From an uncultured Bacteroidales bacterium (lineage in GTDB: Bacteria > Bacteroidota > Bacteroidia > Bacteroidales > Marinilabiliaceae): a DNA stretch of 15,272 nt. The stretch is from positions 1 through 15,272 of the forward strand of contig CAKVCS010000011.1 in NCBI GenBank assembly GCA_934725785.1. The letters are read 5' to 3'. The notes below the pieces were generated by a model that was not told where the DNA came from, made no database searches, and saw only the letters and a program-made list of their open reading frames with translations. The first letter of the stretch is position 1. Every line of letters begins with the position of its first letter. Positions 1 through 6,671 of this stretch are shown here, in pieces. The translations under genes and the position numbers were made by a program.

Positions 1-1405
1 TTGGAGGCATGCCATACTGGAGGGCGCGGAGGAAGTCCTGGTCGATAATCATAGCCTCGTCGTCGCCCTTGTCGGCGAGCCTCATCTGCTCCTTGAACCT
101 CTCCTCCTGGTCAATCGGGTCGTTGAGCTCGCTGTACGCGTTGGCCAGCTCCTTGCCGTTGACCATCAGCTCGAAGCGCTCGGTGAGGCCGGGCTTGGAG
201 CGGTGCTTCTTGGTCAGGGGCGACATCTCGACGGGGTAGTCGGTTATGAATGTGGGCTGGATGTAAGAGCCCTCGCAGAACTCGCCGAATATCTCGTCGA
301 TGAGCTTGCCCTTGCCCATGGAGTCGTCAATCTCCATCTTCAGCTCGCGGCACACGGCTCGGATCTCGTCCTCGCTCTTGCCGTCGAGGTCGTATCCGGT
401 CTTCTCCTTGATGGCCTCGAGGATGGGGAGGCGGCGGAAAGGCGCGCGGAAGCTTATGACGTTGCCGTCGATCTCGCTCTCGGGCTTGCCGTTGACGGCG
501 GTGCAGATGGTCTCGAGAAGCCTCTCGGTGAAGCTCATCATCCAGTTGTAGTCCTTGTACTGGACGTAGAGCTCCATGCATGTGAACTCCGGGTTGTGGG
601 TCCTGTCCATGCCCTCGTTGCGGAAGTTCTTCCCTATTTCGTACACGCCCTCGAATCCGCCAACGATGAGCCTCTTGAGATAGAGCTCGGTGGCGATGCG
701 CATGTACATGTCGATATTGAGGGCGTTGAAGTGCGTAATGAAAGGCCTGGCAGACGCTCCACCGGCTATTGCCTGGAGCACAGGCGTCTCGACCTCGGTG
801 TACCCGGCCCCGTCGAGCACAGAGCGGAGGGTGCGGAGGACCGTGGCCCGCTGCAGGAAAGTCTCCTTGACCCCTTTGTTGACGACGAGGTCCACGTACC
901 TTTGGCGGTAGCGGAGCTCGGGGTCCTCGAAGGCGTCATAGACCACGCCGTCCTTTTCCTTGACGACAGGGAGCGGCTTGAGGCTCTTGGCCAAGACGGT
1001 CAGGCTCTTGGCGTGGACGGATATCTCCCCAGTCTTTGTACGGAAGACGAACCCCGTCACACCGACGAAGTCGCCGAGGTCGAGCAGCTTCTTGAAGACC
1101 ACGTTGTAGAGGTCGGCGTTGTCGGGCTGGCAAACCTCGTCGCGGGCTATGTAGACCTGGACGCGGCCTTTGGAGTCTTGCAGCTCGATGAACGAGGCCT
1201 TGCCCATGACGCGCCTGCTCATCATCCTGCCGGCGATGCAGACTTGCCGCTCTGGCGCGTCGTCCTTGAATTCCTCGATGATATCGGTAGAGAACGCATT
1301 GGTGGGGTACTCGGCCGCGGGATAAGGGTCTATGCCCATATCGCGGAGGCTCTGCAGGTTGTTTCGACGGTTTATCTCCTGCTCGCTTAGGTCTTGGAAG
1401 CTCAT
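1..1405 (-). CDS. lysS: Lysyl-tRNA synthetase, class II (partial, C-terminus outside window)
   Basis: This cytoplasmic enzyme charges tRNA-Lys with lysine using ATP. Translation from the ATG at 1405-1403 gives MSFQDLSEQEINRR and stays open to the window edge, giving 468 codons. Residues about 55-145 look like the OB-fold anticodon-binding domain. The catalytic domain follows, with class II motif 1 near residues 198-212 (GYTEVETPVLQ) and motif 2 near 261-280 (FRNEGMDRTHNPEF). The last visible residues, DFLRALQYGMPP, come just before the family's motif 3 (GxGxGxDR), which should lie beyond position 1. Bacteroidales LysS proteins are roughly 500-580 residues, so perhaps 40-110 residues are missing. 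No frameshift is visible. The open plus-strand frame over 203-1390 is its shadow. A promoter-like site lies at 1484-1514, separate from the small RNA terminator upstream. Identity is very secure. Confidence 0.97.
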   Translation of the reverse strand, partial: MSFQDLSEQEINRRNNLQSLRDMGIDPYPAAEYPTNAFSTDIIEEFKDDAPERQVCIAGRMMSRRVMGKASFIELQDSKGRVQVYIARDEVCQPDNADLYNVVFKKLLDLGDFVGVTGFVFRTKTGEISVHAKSLTVLAKSLKPLPVVKEKDGVVYDAFEDPELRYRQRYVDLVVNKGVKETFLQRATVLRTLRSVLDGAGYTEVETPVLQAIAGGASARPFITHFNALNIDMYMRIATELYLKRLIVGGFEGVYEIGKNFRNEGMDRTHNPEFTCMELYVQYKDYNWMMSFTERLLETICTAVNGKPESEIDGNVISFRAPFRRLPILEAIKEKTGYDLDGKSEDEIRAVCRELKMEIDDSMGKGKLIDEIFGEFCEGSYIQPTFITDYPVEMSPLTKKHRSKPGLTERFELMVNGKELANAYSELNDPIDQEERFKEQMRLADKGDDEAMIIDQDFLRALQYGMPP

Positions 1406-1483
1406 TTTATTGTGTCTTGTCGGAATGTCATGACAGGCCGCGCCGCGTGCGCTAAGCGTTGTGGCGAGCCGCATAGTAGGACG

Positions 1484-1514
1484 CTAAGTTAATCACAGAA
1501 ATTGAGAAAAGCAA
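1484..1514 (-). promoter_or_regulatory. Probable lysS promoter (Bacteroidetes -33/-7 type)
   Basis: Read on the minus strand, TTG (1514-1512) is followed after 20 bases by TAACTTAG (1491-1484), one mismatch from the Bacteroidetes -7 consensus TAnnTTTG; usual spacing is about 19. Transcription would start near 1480 and leave a leader of about 75 bases before the lysS ATG. It lies downstream of the terminator at 1532-1581, so lysS would not depend on read-through from the small RNA. Confidence 0.45.
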
Positions 1515-1531
1515 CTTGGCTCGGCGACCCT

Positions 1532-1581
1532 AAAAAGTGCGCCGTCCGCCGATGCCCCGAGAGGCTGACGACGGACGGCGC
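1532..1581 (-). terminator. Intrinsic terminator of the putative small RNA
   Basis: On the minus strand, GCGCCGTCCG (1581-1572) pairs perfectly over 10 bp with CGGACGGCGC (1548-1539). The 23-base loop can pair further inside itself. Five T follow at 1536-1532. The U-run lies only on the minus strand, which gives the direction. It sits about 50 bases before the likely lysS transcription start. Confidence 0.75.
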
Positions 1582-1737
1582 TGAACCGAAATTACAAACA
1601 GAAATATGAGTGTGATGTCCTCTCGTTGGTTTTTTGTGGTATGAAGAACAATGATGCGGTCGATTTCGCAAGACCAGCCGCCAACGCCCCCTCCGCAATC
1701 GTTTGCGACCGCAAGGCTGCTATGACTGACCTCTTGA
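1532..1737 (-). ncRNA. Putative independent structured small RNA, about 200 nt
   Basis: No convincing protein is encoded here, yet the minus strand carries a complete transcription unit: a promoter match at 1772-1743, then about 200 bases, then a strong hairpin plus U-run at 1581-1532. The RNA can form several helices by eye. One pairs GCGGTCG with CGACCGC in the 5' half. Another pairs CGTTGG with CCAACG, stacked on TGGT/ACCA. A third is a small hairpin CGCAA-ACGA-TTGCG. Some of these exclude each other, so the fold is not settled. The length fits a 6S-like regulatory RNA, but I see no diagnostic signature and do not assign a family. It is not an SRP RNA or tmRNA by their known signatures. 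The promoter and terminator are direct observations; that the RNA exists is inference. Confidence 0.45.
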
Positions 1738-1742
1738 CAATG

Positions 1743-1772
1743 CAAACTTACAAACATTTTTGAACATAGCAA
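1743..1772 (-). promoter_or_regulatory. Promoter of the putative small RNA (-33 TTG, -7 TAAGTTTG)
   Basis: The minus strand reads TTG (1772-1770), a spacer of exactly 19 bases, then TAAGTTTG (1750-1743), a perfect match to the Bacteroidetes -7 element TAnnTTTG at the usual spacing. The surroundings are AT-rich. Start of transcription is expected near 1738-1735. Confidence 0.6.
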
Positions 1773-1962
1773 CACGTTTGCCATATTTTCGCAACATTTA
1801 ATTTCACAAAGAGGAGAACCAAACTTATAATCACAAAATAATCAATCAATTAAAGCACAAACAAATACAAATATAAATTGCGCAAACGATGCCATTACCC
1901 GACATAGACGATGTACAGGGAACACAATACTTGCCTAAGACGTAAAAAAAGCTCGAAGTGTC

Positions 1963-1986
1963 GGGAGCGGCTCATCAGGGAGCGGC
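1963..1986. repeat. Direct repeat GGGAGCGGC x2, possible operator
   Basis: The 9-base word GGGAGCGGC occurs at 1963-1971 and 1978-1986, a 15-base period, in otherwise AT-rich DNA. The second copy ends 25 bases before the -7 element of the LRR gene, in or near the -33 region. The position would suit a regulator binding site, but nothing identifies the regulator, and the repeat is short enough to be chance. Confidence 0.3.
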
Positions 1987-2010
1987 AACGTGTTTATTGT
2001 GAAACATTAG

Positions 2011-2018
2011 TATTTTTG
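2011..2018 (+). promoter_or_regulatory. -7 element (TATTTTTG) of the LRR protein gene
   Basis: TATTTTTG is a perfect TAnnTTTG match, 51 bases before the ATG at 2070. No good TTTG/TTG lies 19 bases upstream; the position holds ACGT, so the promoter may need an activator. The leader contains a small hairpin CGAC-GCCAT-GTCG just after the box. Confidence 0.45.
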
Positions 2019-2069
2019 CGACGCCATGTCGGCAACAGAATGAGTTAACATCAATCAAGACAACATTTT

Positions 2070-3635
2070 ATGAGGAACGCGATAAGCAGTTTGTGCCTCG
2101 CGGCGTTGGCGATTCTCACATCGCAGCCGGCGGCGGCGGAGGGAACGGACATTAACGGCATCAACTACAACCTCAATGACGAGGACGGCACGGCCGTCGT
2201 GACGTGGGCGGGCAAATGCTACTGCTCGGGCGGGGTGTACAAAGGCTCGATAGCCATTCCCGAAAAGGTTGTGAGCGACGGCCGGACATACAGCGTCGTG
2301 GGTGTGGGCGCCTACGCATTCTCGCAAAGCACCGAGCTGAGGAGCGTCAGCATCCCGCAAAGCGTAGAGAGCATAGGCAAATACGCGTTCGCCGGGTGCT
2401 ATGAGCTGGAGGACGTTACGTTCGCTGGCAAGCCATCGGTAAAAAGCATAGGCGGACAGGCTTTCCTGCTGTGCAAGAGCCTGAGCGGCATTGAGATACA
2501 CGAGAGCGTGGAGAGCATCGGCAAGTACGCGTTCGAGATGTGCGAAAACCTTAAAACCGTGACTTATGCGCCAGACGCGCGCATCGCCCTTATAGACGAC
2601 TACGTGTTCTGCCACACCGGCCTTGAGACATTCACGCTGCCGCGCAGCGTGACGGCCATCAACCCCGTGGCCTTCTGCTCGAACCCGGGCATAACGGAGG
2701 TGACGCTGCCCGCCCAGGTGGAGCGCATCAGCGAGCAGAACCCGTTCGCGTATAACACACAGGTGGAGCGGATGTCCGTCGAGCCAGGCAACAAGAGATA
2801 CGACTCGCGCGGCGACTGCAACGCCATAATAGAGACGGCGACGAACACGCTGGCCGCGGGGTGCAAGACGAGCAGAATCCCGGCCTCGGTGACCGGCATA
2901 GGTCGCAGCGCATTCAACCACTGCACTGACATGACGGACGCGGCTCTGCCGGCGACGATACGCAGCATCGGGAAATACGCTTACCTCGGCTGCACAGGGC
3001 TCAAGTCGTTTTACTTCCCGTCGACAATGAGCGTGATGGCTGACTCGGTCTTCTGGAAGGCGACAAGCCTCGACTCGGTGGTGACCATGGCCCAGCGTCC
3101 GTTCGTAATAGACGAGAGCGACTTCGAGCCGTCGGTCTACGCCAACGCGACACTCTACGTCCCGGCCGGCACGGCCACCATATACCGCTCGGCACCTGTA
3201 TGGACCAAGTTCCGCAACATTGTGGAAATGGACAGGTTCGTCGTGGGCGGCATCACATATGATGTCGGCGAAGACGGCAAAGCGCGCGTGGCGCCCGCGA
3301 GCGAGGGCGTCGACTACGAGGGAACAGTGACCATACCGTCGGAGGTGGTGAGCGGCGGCAGCCGATTCGAAGTGGCTGGCGCGACTGACGGCGCTTTCTC
3401 CAAGCGGGGCAAGGCGGTGAAAGTAATATGGCGCAACAGCGGAACCGGGGCTGAGACATTTTGCGCGTATGGCCAGCGCGGGCATATCCGCATAGAAGGC
3501 ACAGACGCCGAGGCGAAAGTATACTCAACGAGCGGCACCCTCATGAAGTCCACGCTCAAGCGCAGCATACCCATGGAGCAAGGCGTCTACTTCGTAAAGA
3601 TTAACGAGGTAAGCTTCAAGGTGATTGTTGACTAA
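2070..3635 (+). CDS. Secreted BspA-like leucine-rich-repeat protein with type IX-like C-terminal domain
   Basis: This 521-residue protein is probably exported and surface-exposed. Residues 1-23 form a signal peptide (hydrophobic core, then QPAAA-EG). Residues about 80-340 are treponemal/BspA-type LRR_5 repeats, with units such as SVESIGKYAFAGC and SVESIGKYAFEMC. A module at about 30-84 (GINYNL, IPEKVV, GAYAFS) recurs at about 394-444 (GITYDV, IPSEVV, DGAFS), flanking the repeats. The last 50 residues (VYSTSGTLMKS through GVYFVKI to KVIVD) resemble the type IX secretion C-terminal sorting domain, with the usual GVY turn and final lysine-containing strand. BspA-like proteins are adhesins or binding proteins in related oral and gut species; the ligand here is unknown. 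The gene stands alone, between its own promoter and terminator. The 476-residue antisense frame over it is a shadow. Confidence 0.88.
   Translation: MRNAISSLCLAALAILTSQPAAAEGTDINGINYNLNDEDGTAVVTWAGKCYCSGGVYKGSIAIPEKVVSDGRTYSVVGVGAYAFSQSTELRSVSIPQSVESIGKYAFAGCYELEDVTFAGKPSVKSIGGQAFLLCKSLSGIEIHESVESIGKYAFEMCENLKTVTYAPDARIALIDDYVFCHTGLETFTLPRSVTAINPVAFCSNPGITEVTLPAQVERISEQNPFAYNTQVERMSVEPGNKRYDSRGDCNAIIETATNTLAAGCKTSRIPASVTGIGRSAFNHCTDMTDAALPATIRSIGKYAYLGCTGLKSFYFPSTMSVMADSVFWKATSLDSVVTMAQRPFVIDESDFEPSVYANATLYVPAGTATIYRSAPVWTKFRNIVEMDRFVVGGITYDVGEDGKARVAPASEGVDYEGTVTIPSEVVSGGSRFEVAGATDGAFSKRGKAVKVIWRNSGTGAETFCAYGQRGHIRIEGTDAEAKVYSTSGTLMKSTLKRSIPMEQGVYFVKINEVSFKVIVD
2361..2535 (+). repeat. Near-identical 31-bp LRR-coding repeats
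   Basis: The 31-base segments 2361-2391 and 2505-2535 differ at only three positions, all silent; both encode SVESIGKYAF. A third, more diverged relative lies near 2961-2985 (RSIGKYAY). They belong to the LRR coding sequence and suggest recent unit duplication or gene conversion within the gene. Confidence 0.7.
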
Positions 3636-3656
3636 CCGCGACTGACAAGTAAAGAG

Positions 3657-3708
3657 AGACTCGCCCGACCGGACGGTTTGACGCCCCGGCAGGCGAGTCT
3701 ATTTTTTT
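3657..3708 (+). terminator. Intrinsic terminator after the LRR gene
   Basis: AGACTCGCC (3657-3665) pairs perfectly with GGCGAGTCT (3692-3700), and seven T follow at 3702-3708. It starts 22 bases after the LRR stop codon, so dxs is probably transcribed separately. The 26-base loop is GC-rich. Confidence 0.85.
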
Positions 3709-3848
3709 GTTGTTCATTGGACAGAGCGCACCGGCGCCAGCGCGAAAAACAAGCGGAGGAGGCCAAAAAGGCACTTTAGTGCGCCAAAAGCATTAAATTC
3801 GCGCCTCGTAAGCCCCCATAGCCTTACTGGCCACAAGCTGACAACGAG

Positions 3849-5741
3849 ATGTATGACCTGCTTAACAAAATAGAGACCCCAGCCGACCTCAAACGGCTTG
3901 AAGTGAAGCAACTGCCACAGCTGTGTGACGAGTTGCGCCACTACGTGATTGAGCAGATGAGCCATGCGCCAGGACACTTCGCGGCGAGCCTTGGCGTGAT
4001 AGAGCTGACTGTCGCCATCCACTACGTGTATGACACGCCATATGACAAGCTCGTGTGGGATGTCGGTCATCAGGCTTATGGCCACAAGATATTGACAGGC
4101 AGGCGGGAGCGGTTCCACACGTTGCGCAAGAAAGGCGGCATTAGCGGCTTCCCAAACATTTTCGAGAGCGAGTATGACGCGTTTGGCGTAGGCCACTCCT
4201 CCACGTCAATATCGGCGGCGCTCGGCATGGCCACGGCGGCGCACCTGAGCGGCGAGAGGGGCAGGCACGTGGTGGCCGTGATTGGAGACGGGGCCCTGAC
4301 AGGCGGCGAGGCGTTCGAGGCCCTTAACAACATGTCGACAGCCGGGGCCGACATGCTCGTCATCTTGAATGACAACAACATGGCCATAGACAAGGTGACA
4401 GGCGGCTTGAGCCAGTATCTGCTCGACATATCCACGTCGAGCCTATACAACAGGCTGCGCAACAAGCTGAGCCAGTACCTCGACCGCAAGGACGACTCGG
4501 CCACAGGCAAAACGAGCCTGCTGACCAAGATAACCAACGGGCTGAAGAATCTGGCAAGCCATCAAGCCAACATGTTCGAGGGCCTGAACATCCGCTACTT
4601 CGGGCCGACCGATGGTCACGACGTGGAATACCTTGTGAGCATCTTGCGGGATCTCAAACGCATAGGCGGGCCGAAGATGCTCCACGTCATAACCGTGAAG
4701 GGCAAGGGATTCAAGGCCGCCGAGGAGGACCCGACCAAATGGCACTCCGTGGGGCGCAGCTTCGACCCCGAGACAGGCGAGCCGCTCGTGAAGCCCTCGG
4801 CCACCCCCCACCCCCCGCGTTTTCAGGACGTCTTTGGCGAGACGATACTTGAGTTGGCCCGCAAAAACGACAAGATTCTTGGCATAACGCCCGCCATGCC
4901 ATCCGGCTGCTCTCTAAGCATTATGATGCGGGAGATGCCCGAGCGTTGCTTTGACGTCGGCATAGCCGAGCAGCACGCCGTGACGTTCGCCGCGGGGCTT
5001 GCCATATCAGGCTACACTCCTTTTTGCAACATTTACAGCTCATTCGCCCAGAGGGCCTTCGACCAGGTAATCCACGACGTGGCTCTGCAGCGGCTCAACG
5101 TCGTCTTCTGCTTCGACAGGGGCGGCCTGGTGGGCGCTGACGGGGCGACTCACCATGGTGTTTTCGACATAGCTATGCTGCGCCCTGTGCCCAACCTTAC
5201 ACTCATGTCCCCAATGAACGAGCCTGAGCTCCGCAATATGATGTACACGGCGCAGAGGGGCGGCCTCGGCCCCGTGGTGATAAGGTACCCGCGCGGAGAA
5301 GGGAGCACCATCGACTGGCGCACCGAGATGGAGGAGATAGAGATTGGCAGAGGTCGGCGACTGAGACCGGGCGGAGACGTGGCTATAATGAGCTACGGGC
5401 CGATAGGCGTTGAGGCAGAGGGGGTCTGCGACACATTGTCAGAATGTGGCATATCAGCCGCGCACTACGATATGCGCTTCGCCAAACCTATAGACACCGC
5501 GCTGGTTGACGAGGCGATGGCGTGCTGCCGCCTCATTGTCACGATGGAGGACGGGGTGAAGACCGGCGGCATAGGCGACGCGATAACGGAATACGCCAAG
5601 GACAACGGATACGCCGGAAAAGTCATAAGGGTAGGCGTACCGGACCGGTTCGTAGGTCACGGCAGCGTAGGCGAGCTATACGCGGAGTGCGGCATGGATG
5701 CCCAAAGCGTGATAAAAGAGGTAAAAGAGGCCTTGGCATAA
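3849..5741 (+). CDS. dxs: 1-deoxy-D-xylulose-5-phosphate synthase
   Basis: This cytoplasmic thiamine-diphosphate enzyme condenses pyruvate with glyceraldehyde 3-phosphate to DXP, the first step of the MEP isoprenoid pathway; DXP is also used for thiamine and, in some bacteria, pyridoxal. At 630 residues it has normal family length. The ThDP/Mg site is clear: GDGALTGGEAFEALNN at 146-161 and NDNNMA at 174-179. Other marks are GHQAYGHK at 73-80, GHSSTSISAALG at 115-126, the catalytic glutamate in GIAEQHA (371-377), and DRGGLVGADGATHHGVFD at 423-440. The C-terminal transketolase domain ends in GHGSVGELYAECGMD. The start MYDLLNKI matches family N-termini. The 140-base gap upstream holds only a weak promoter candidate (TAAATTCG at 3794-3801). 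Its product line feeds undecaprenyl synthesis by UppS, encoded elsewhere in this window. Confidence 0.97.
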   Translation: MYDLLNKIETPADLKRLEVKQLPQLCDELRHYVIEQMSHAPGHFAASLGVIELTVAIHYVYDTPYDKLVWDVGHQAYGHKILTGRRERFHTLRKKGGISGFPNIFESEYDAFGVGHSSTSISAALGMATAAHLSGERGRHVVAVIGDGALTGGEAFEALNNMSTAGADMLVILNDNNMAIDKVTGGLSQYLLDISTSSLYNRLRNKLSQYLDRKDDSATGKTSLLTKITNGLKNLASHQANMFEGLNIRYFGPTDGHDVEYLVSILRDLKRIGGPKMLHVITVKGKGFKAAEEDPTKWHSVGRSFDPETGEPLVKPSATPHPPRFQDVFGETILELARKNDKILGITPAMPSGCSLSIMMREMPERCFDVGIAEQHAVTFAAGLAISGYTPFCNIYSSFAQRAFDQVIHDVALQRLNVVFCFDRGGLVGADGATHHGVFDIAMLRPVPNLTLMSPMNEPELRNMMYTAQRGGLGPVVIRYPRGEGSTIDWRTEMEEIEIGRGRRLRPGGDVAIMSYGPIGVEAEGVCDTLSECGISAAHYDMRFAKPIDTALVDEAMACCRLIVTMEDGVKTGGIGDAITEYAKDNGYAGKVIRVGVPDRFVGHGSVGELYAECGMDAQSVIKEVKEALA

Positions 5742-5751
5742 TGGCAAAGCC

Positions 5752-5806
5752 AAAAAAGCGGGAGCCGCCAACGCGTTTGTACTGCGTTGGCGGCTCCCGC
5801 CCTTTA
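5752..5806. terminator. Bidirectional terminator between dxs and the zinc peptidase gene
   Basis: A perfect 17-bp stem is formed by 5758-5774 and 5784-5800, with a 9-base loop. On the plus strand a T-rich stretch follows (CCTTTATTTAT), and on the minus strand six T follow the stem (the A run at 5752-5757). It lies between the convergent ends of dxs (5741) and the peptidase gene (5877), so one hairpin can end both transcripts. Confidence 0.88.
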
Positions 5807-5876
5807 TTTATCTAAGCCGCGGTTGCGTACGGAGAGCTCATAGGCAAGTCCATAACCGCCCAAATTGACAAGGATG

Positions 5877-6572
5877 TCAATCATCGCTACGCCCAGCGAG
5901 CTGAAGAACGTAATATGCAAGAGTAGCGAGCGAAGAGAGTGCGGCGACAAGGTACGTGTAGGCAGCCCACTTGAGCGCGTCGACAGCCCCATCGCGAGTC
6001 TCCCCCACCGCTATGATGCCGCTCTCGGTGAGCCAATTGATGGCTCGCCGGCTGGCGTCAATCTCAACCCCAAGGGTCACGAAGGAGAAGAGTGTTATGA
6101 CGGCATATGAGGCCACAATAATCTTGAGGGCGAGAGTCCAAGGGAAGAGGCTCGGCATGACGAGCGCAAGGACGAAAGAGCCTATGAAGATTACGTTGAG
6201 CAGCGTGTTGGAGACATTGAGGAAAGGCACCAAAGCAGTGCGCAACGCCATTGCCTTGTAGCCCTGCGCATGCTGCAGGGCGTGGCCCGTCTCGTGGGCC
6301 GCGACAGCCGCAGCGGCTACCGTGCGAGACTCATAGACATCGGAGCTCAGGTTGACGGTACGGTCGGACGGGTCGTAGAAGTCGGTCAAAGAGCCGGACG
6401 TCGGGCGTATTGACACGTTAGACACCCCATTGTCCCTCAACATACGCTGCGCCACCTCGGCACCGCTGTAGGGGAGAGGTATCTGGCTATACTTTTTGAA
6501 CTTACTCTTGAGCCTGCTGCTGACAATCCAGCTTGCGAGTGCGAACACTCCGAATATTATCCACAACGTCAT
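5877..6572 (-). CDS. Membrane zinc metallopeptidase, YugP family
   Basis: This 231-residue protein belongs to the Zn_peptidase_2 (YugP-like) family of integral membrane zinc proteases with unknown substrates. The zinc motif HETGH is at 93-97, followed by HAQGYKAMALR, and the probable third ligand is Glu170 in VEIDASRRA, as in the family's E-x-x-ASRRA pattern. Hydrophobic segments occur near 3-18, 118-140, 147-168 and 205-224. Length is normal. The gene converges on dxs and shares its terminator. Immediately upstream on the same strand is the GT9 gene, about 100 bases away, with a short weak hairpin (TGCC-CATT-GGCA followed by a T run, 6648-6629) that might end that transcript. No good promoter match was seen. 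A role in envelope or membrane protein turnover is only inference. Confidence 0.92.
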   Translation of the reverse strand: MTLWIIFGVFALASWIVSSRLKSKFKKYSQIPLPYSGAEVAQRMLRDNGVSNVSIRPTSGSLTDFYDPSDRTVNLSSDVYESRTVAAAAVAAHETGHALQHAQGYKAMALRTALVPFLNVSNTLLNVIFIGSFVLALVMPSLFPWTLALKIIVASYAVITLFSFVTLGVEIDASRRAINWLTESGIIAVGETRDGAVDALKWAAYTYLVAALSSLATLAYYVLQLAGRSDD

Positions 6573-6671
6573 AATCCTAATTATTGAGTTTTTACACTAA
6601 AGAAAAGAGCCACCAAGGCAGAGAACAAAAATCTTGCCAATGGGCACGCCCCTGTCAAATAGTCACAAGGG

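Noticed and set aside
203..1390. 395-residue open frame on the plus strand over lysS
   Set aside because: It is antisense to a clear LysS with all expected motifs. Its Val/Leu/Asp/Glu-rich, low-information composition is what GC-rich coding DNA gives on the opposite strand.
1530..1784. 84-residue minus-strand frame over the putative small RNA
   Set aside because: Its start lies upstream of the promoter match, so the likely transcript would not include it. Its sequence has no recognisable feature, and it ends inside the terminator.
1889..1945. 18-codon frame MPLPDIDDVQGTQYLPKT upstream of the LRR gene
   Set aside because: It lies upstream of the LRR -7 box, has no clear promoter or ribosome binding site, and is too short to judge without conservation data.
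2055..3485. 476-residue open frame on the minus strand over the LRR gene
   Set aside because: It is rich in Arg, Ala, His and Val with no recognisable domain, no signal and no promoter, while the plus strand encodes a full LRR protein with signal peptide.
3714..4196. 160-residue minus-strand frame over the dxs start
   Set aside because: It is antisense to the conserved N-terminus of Dxs and lacks any recognisable feature.
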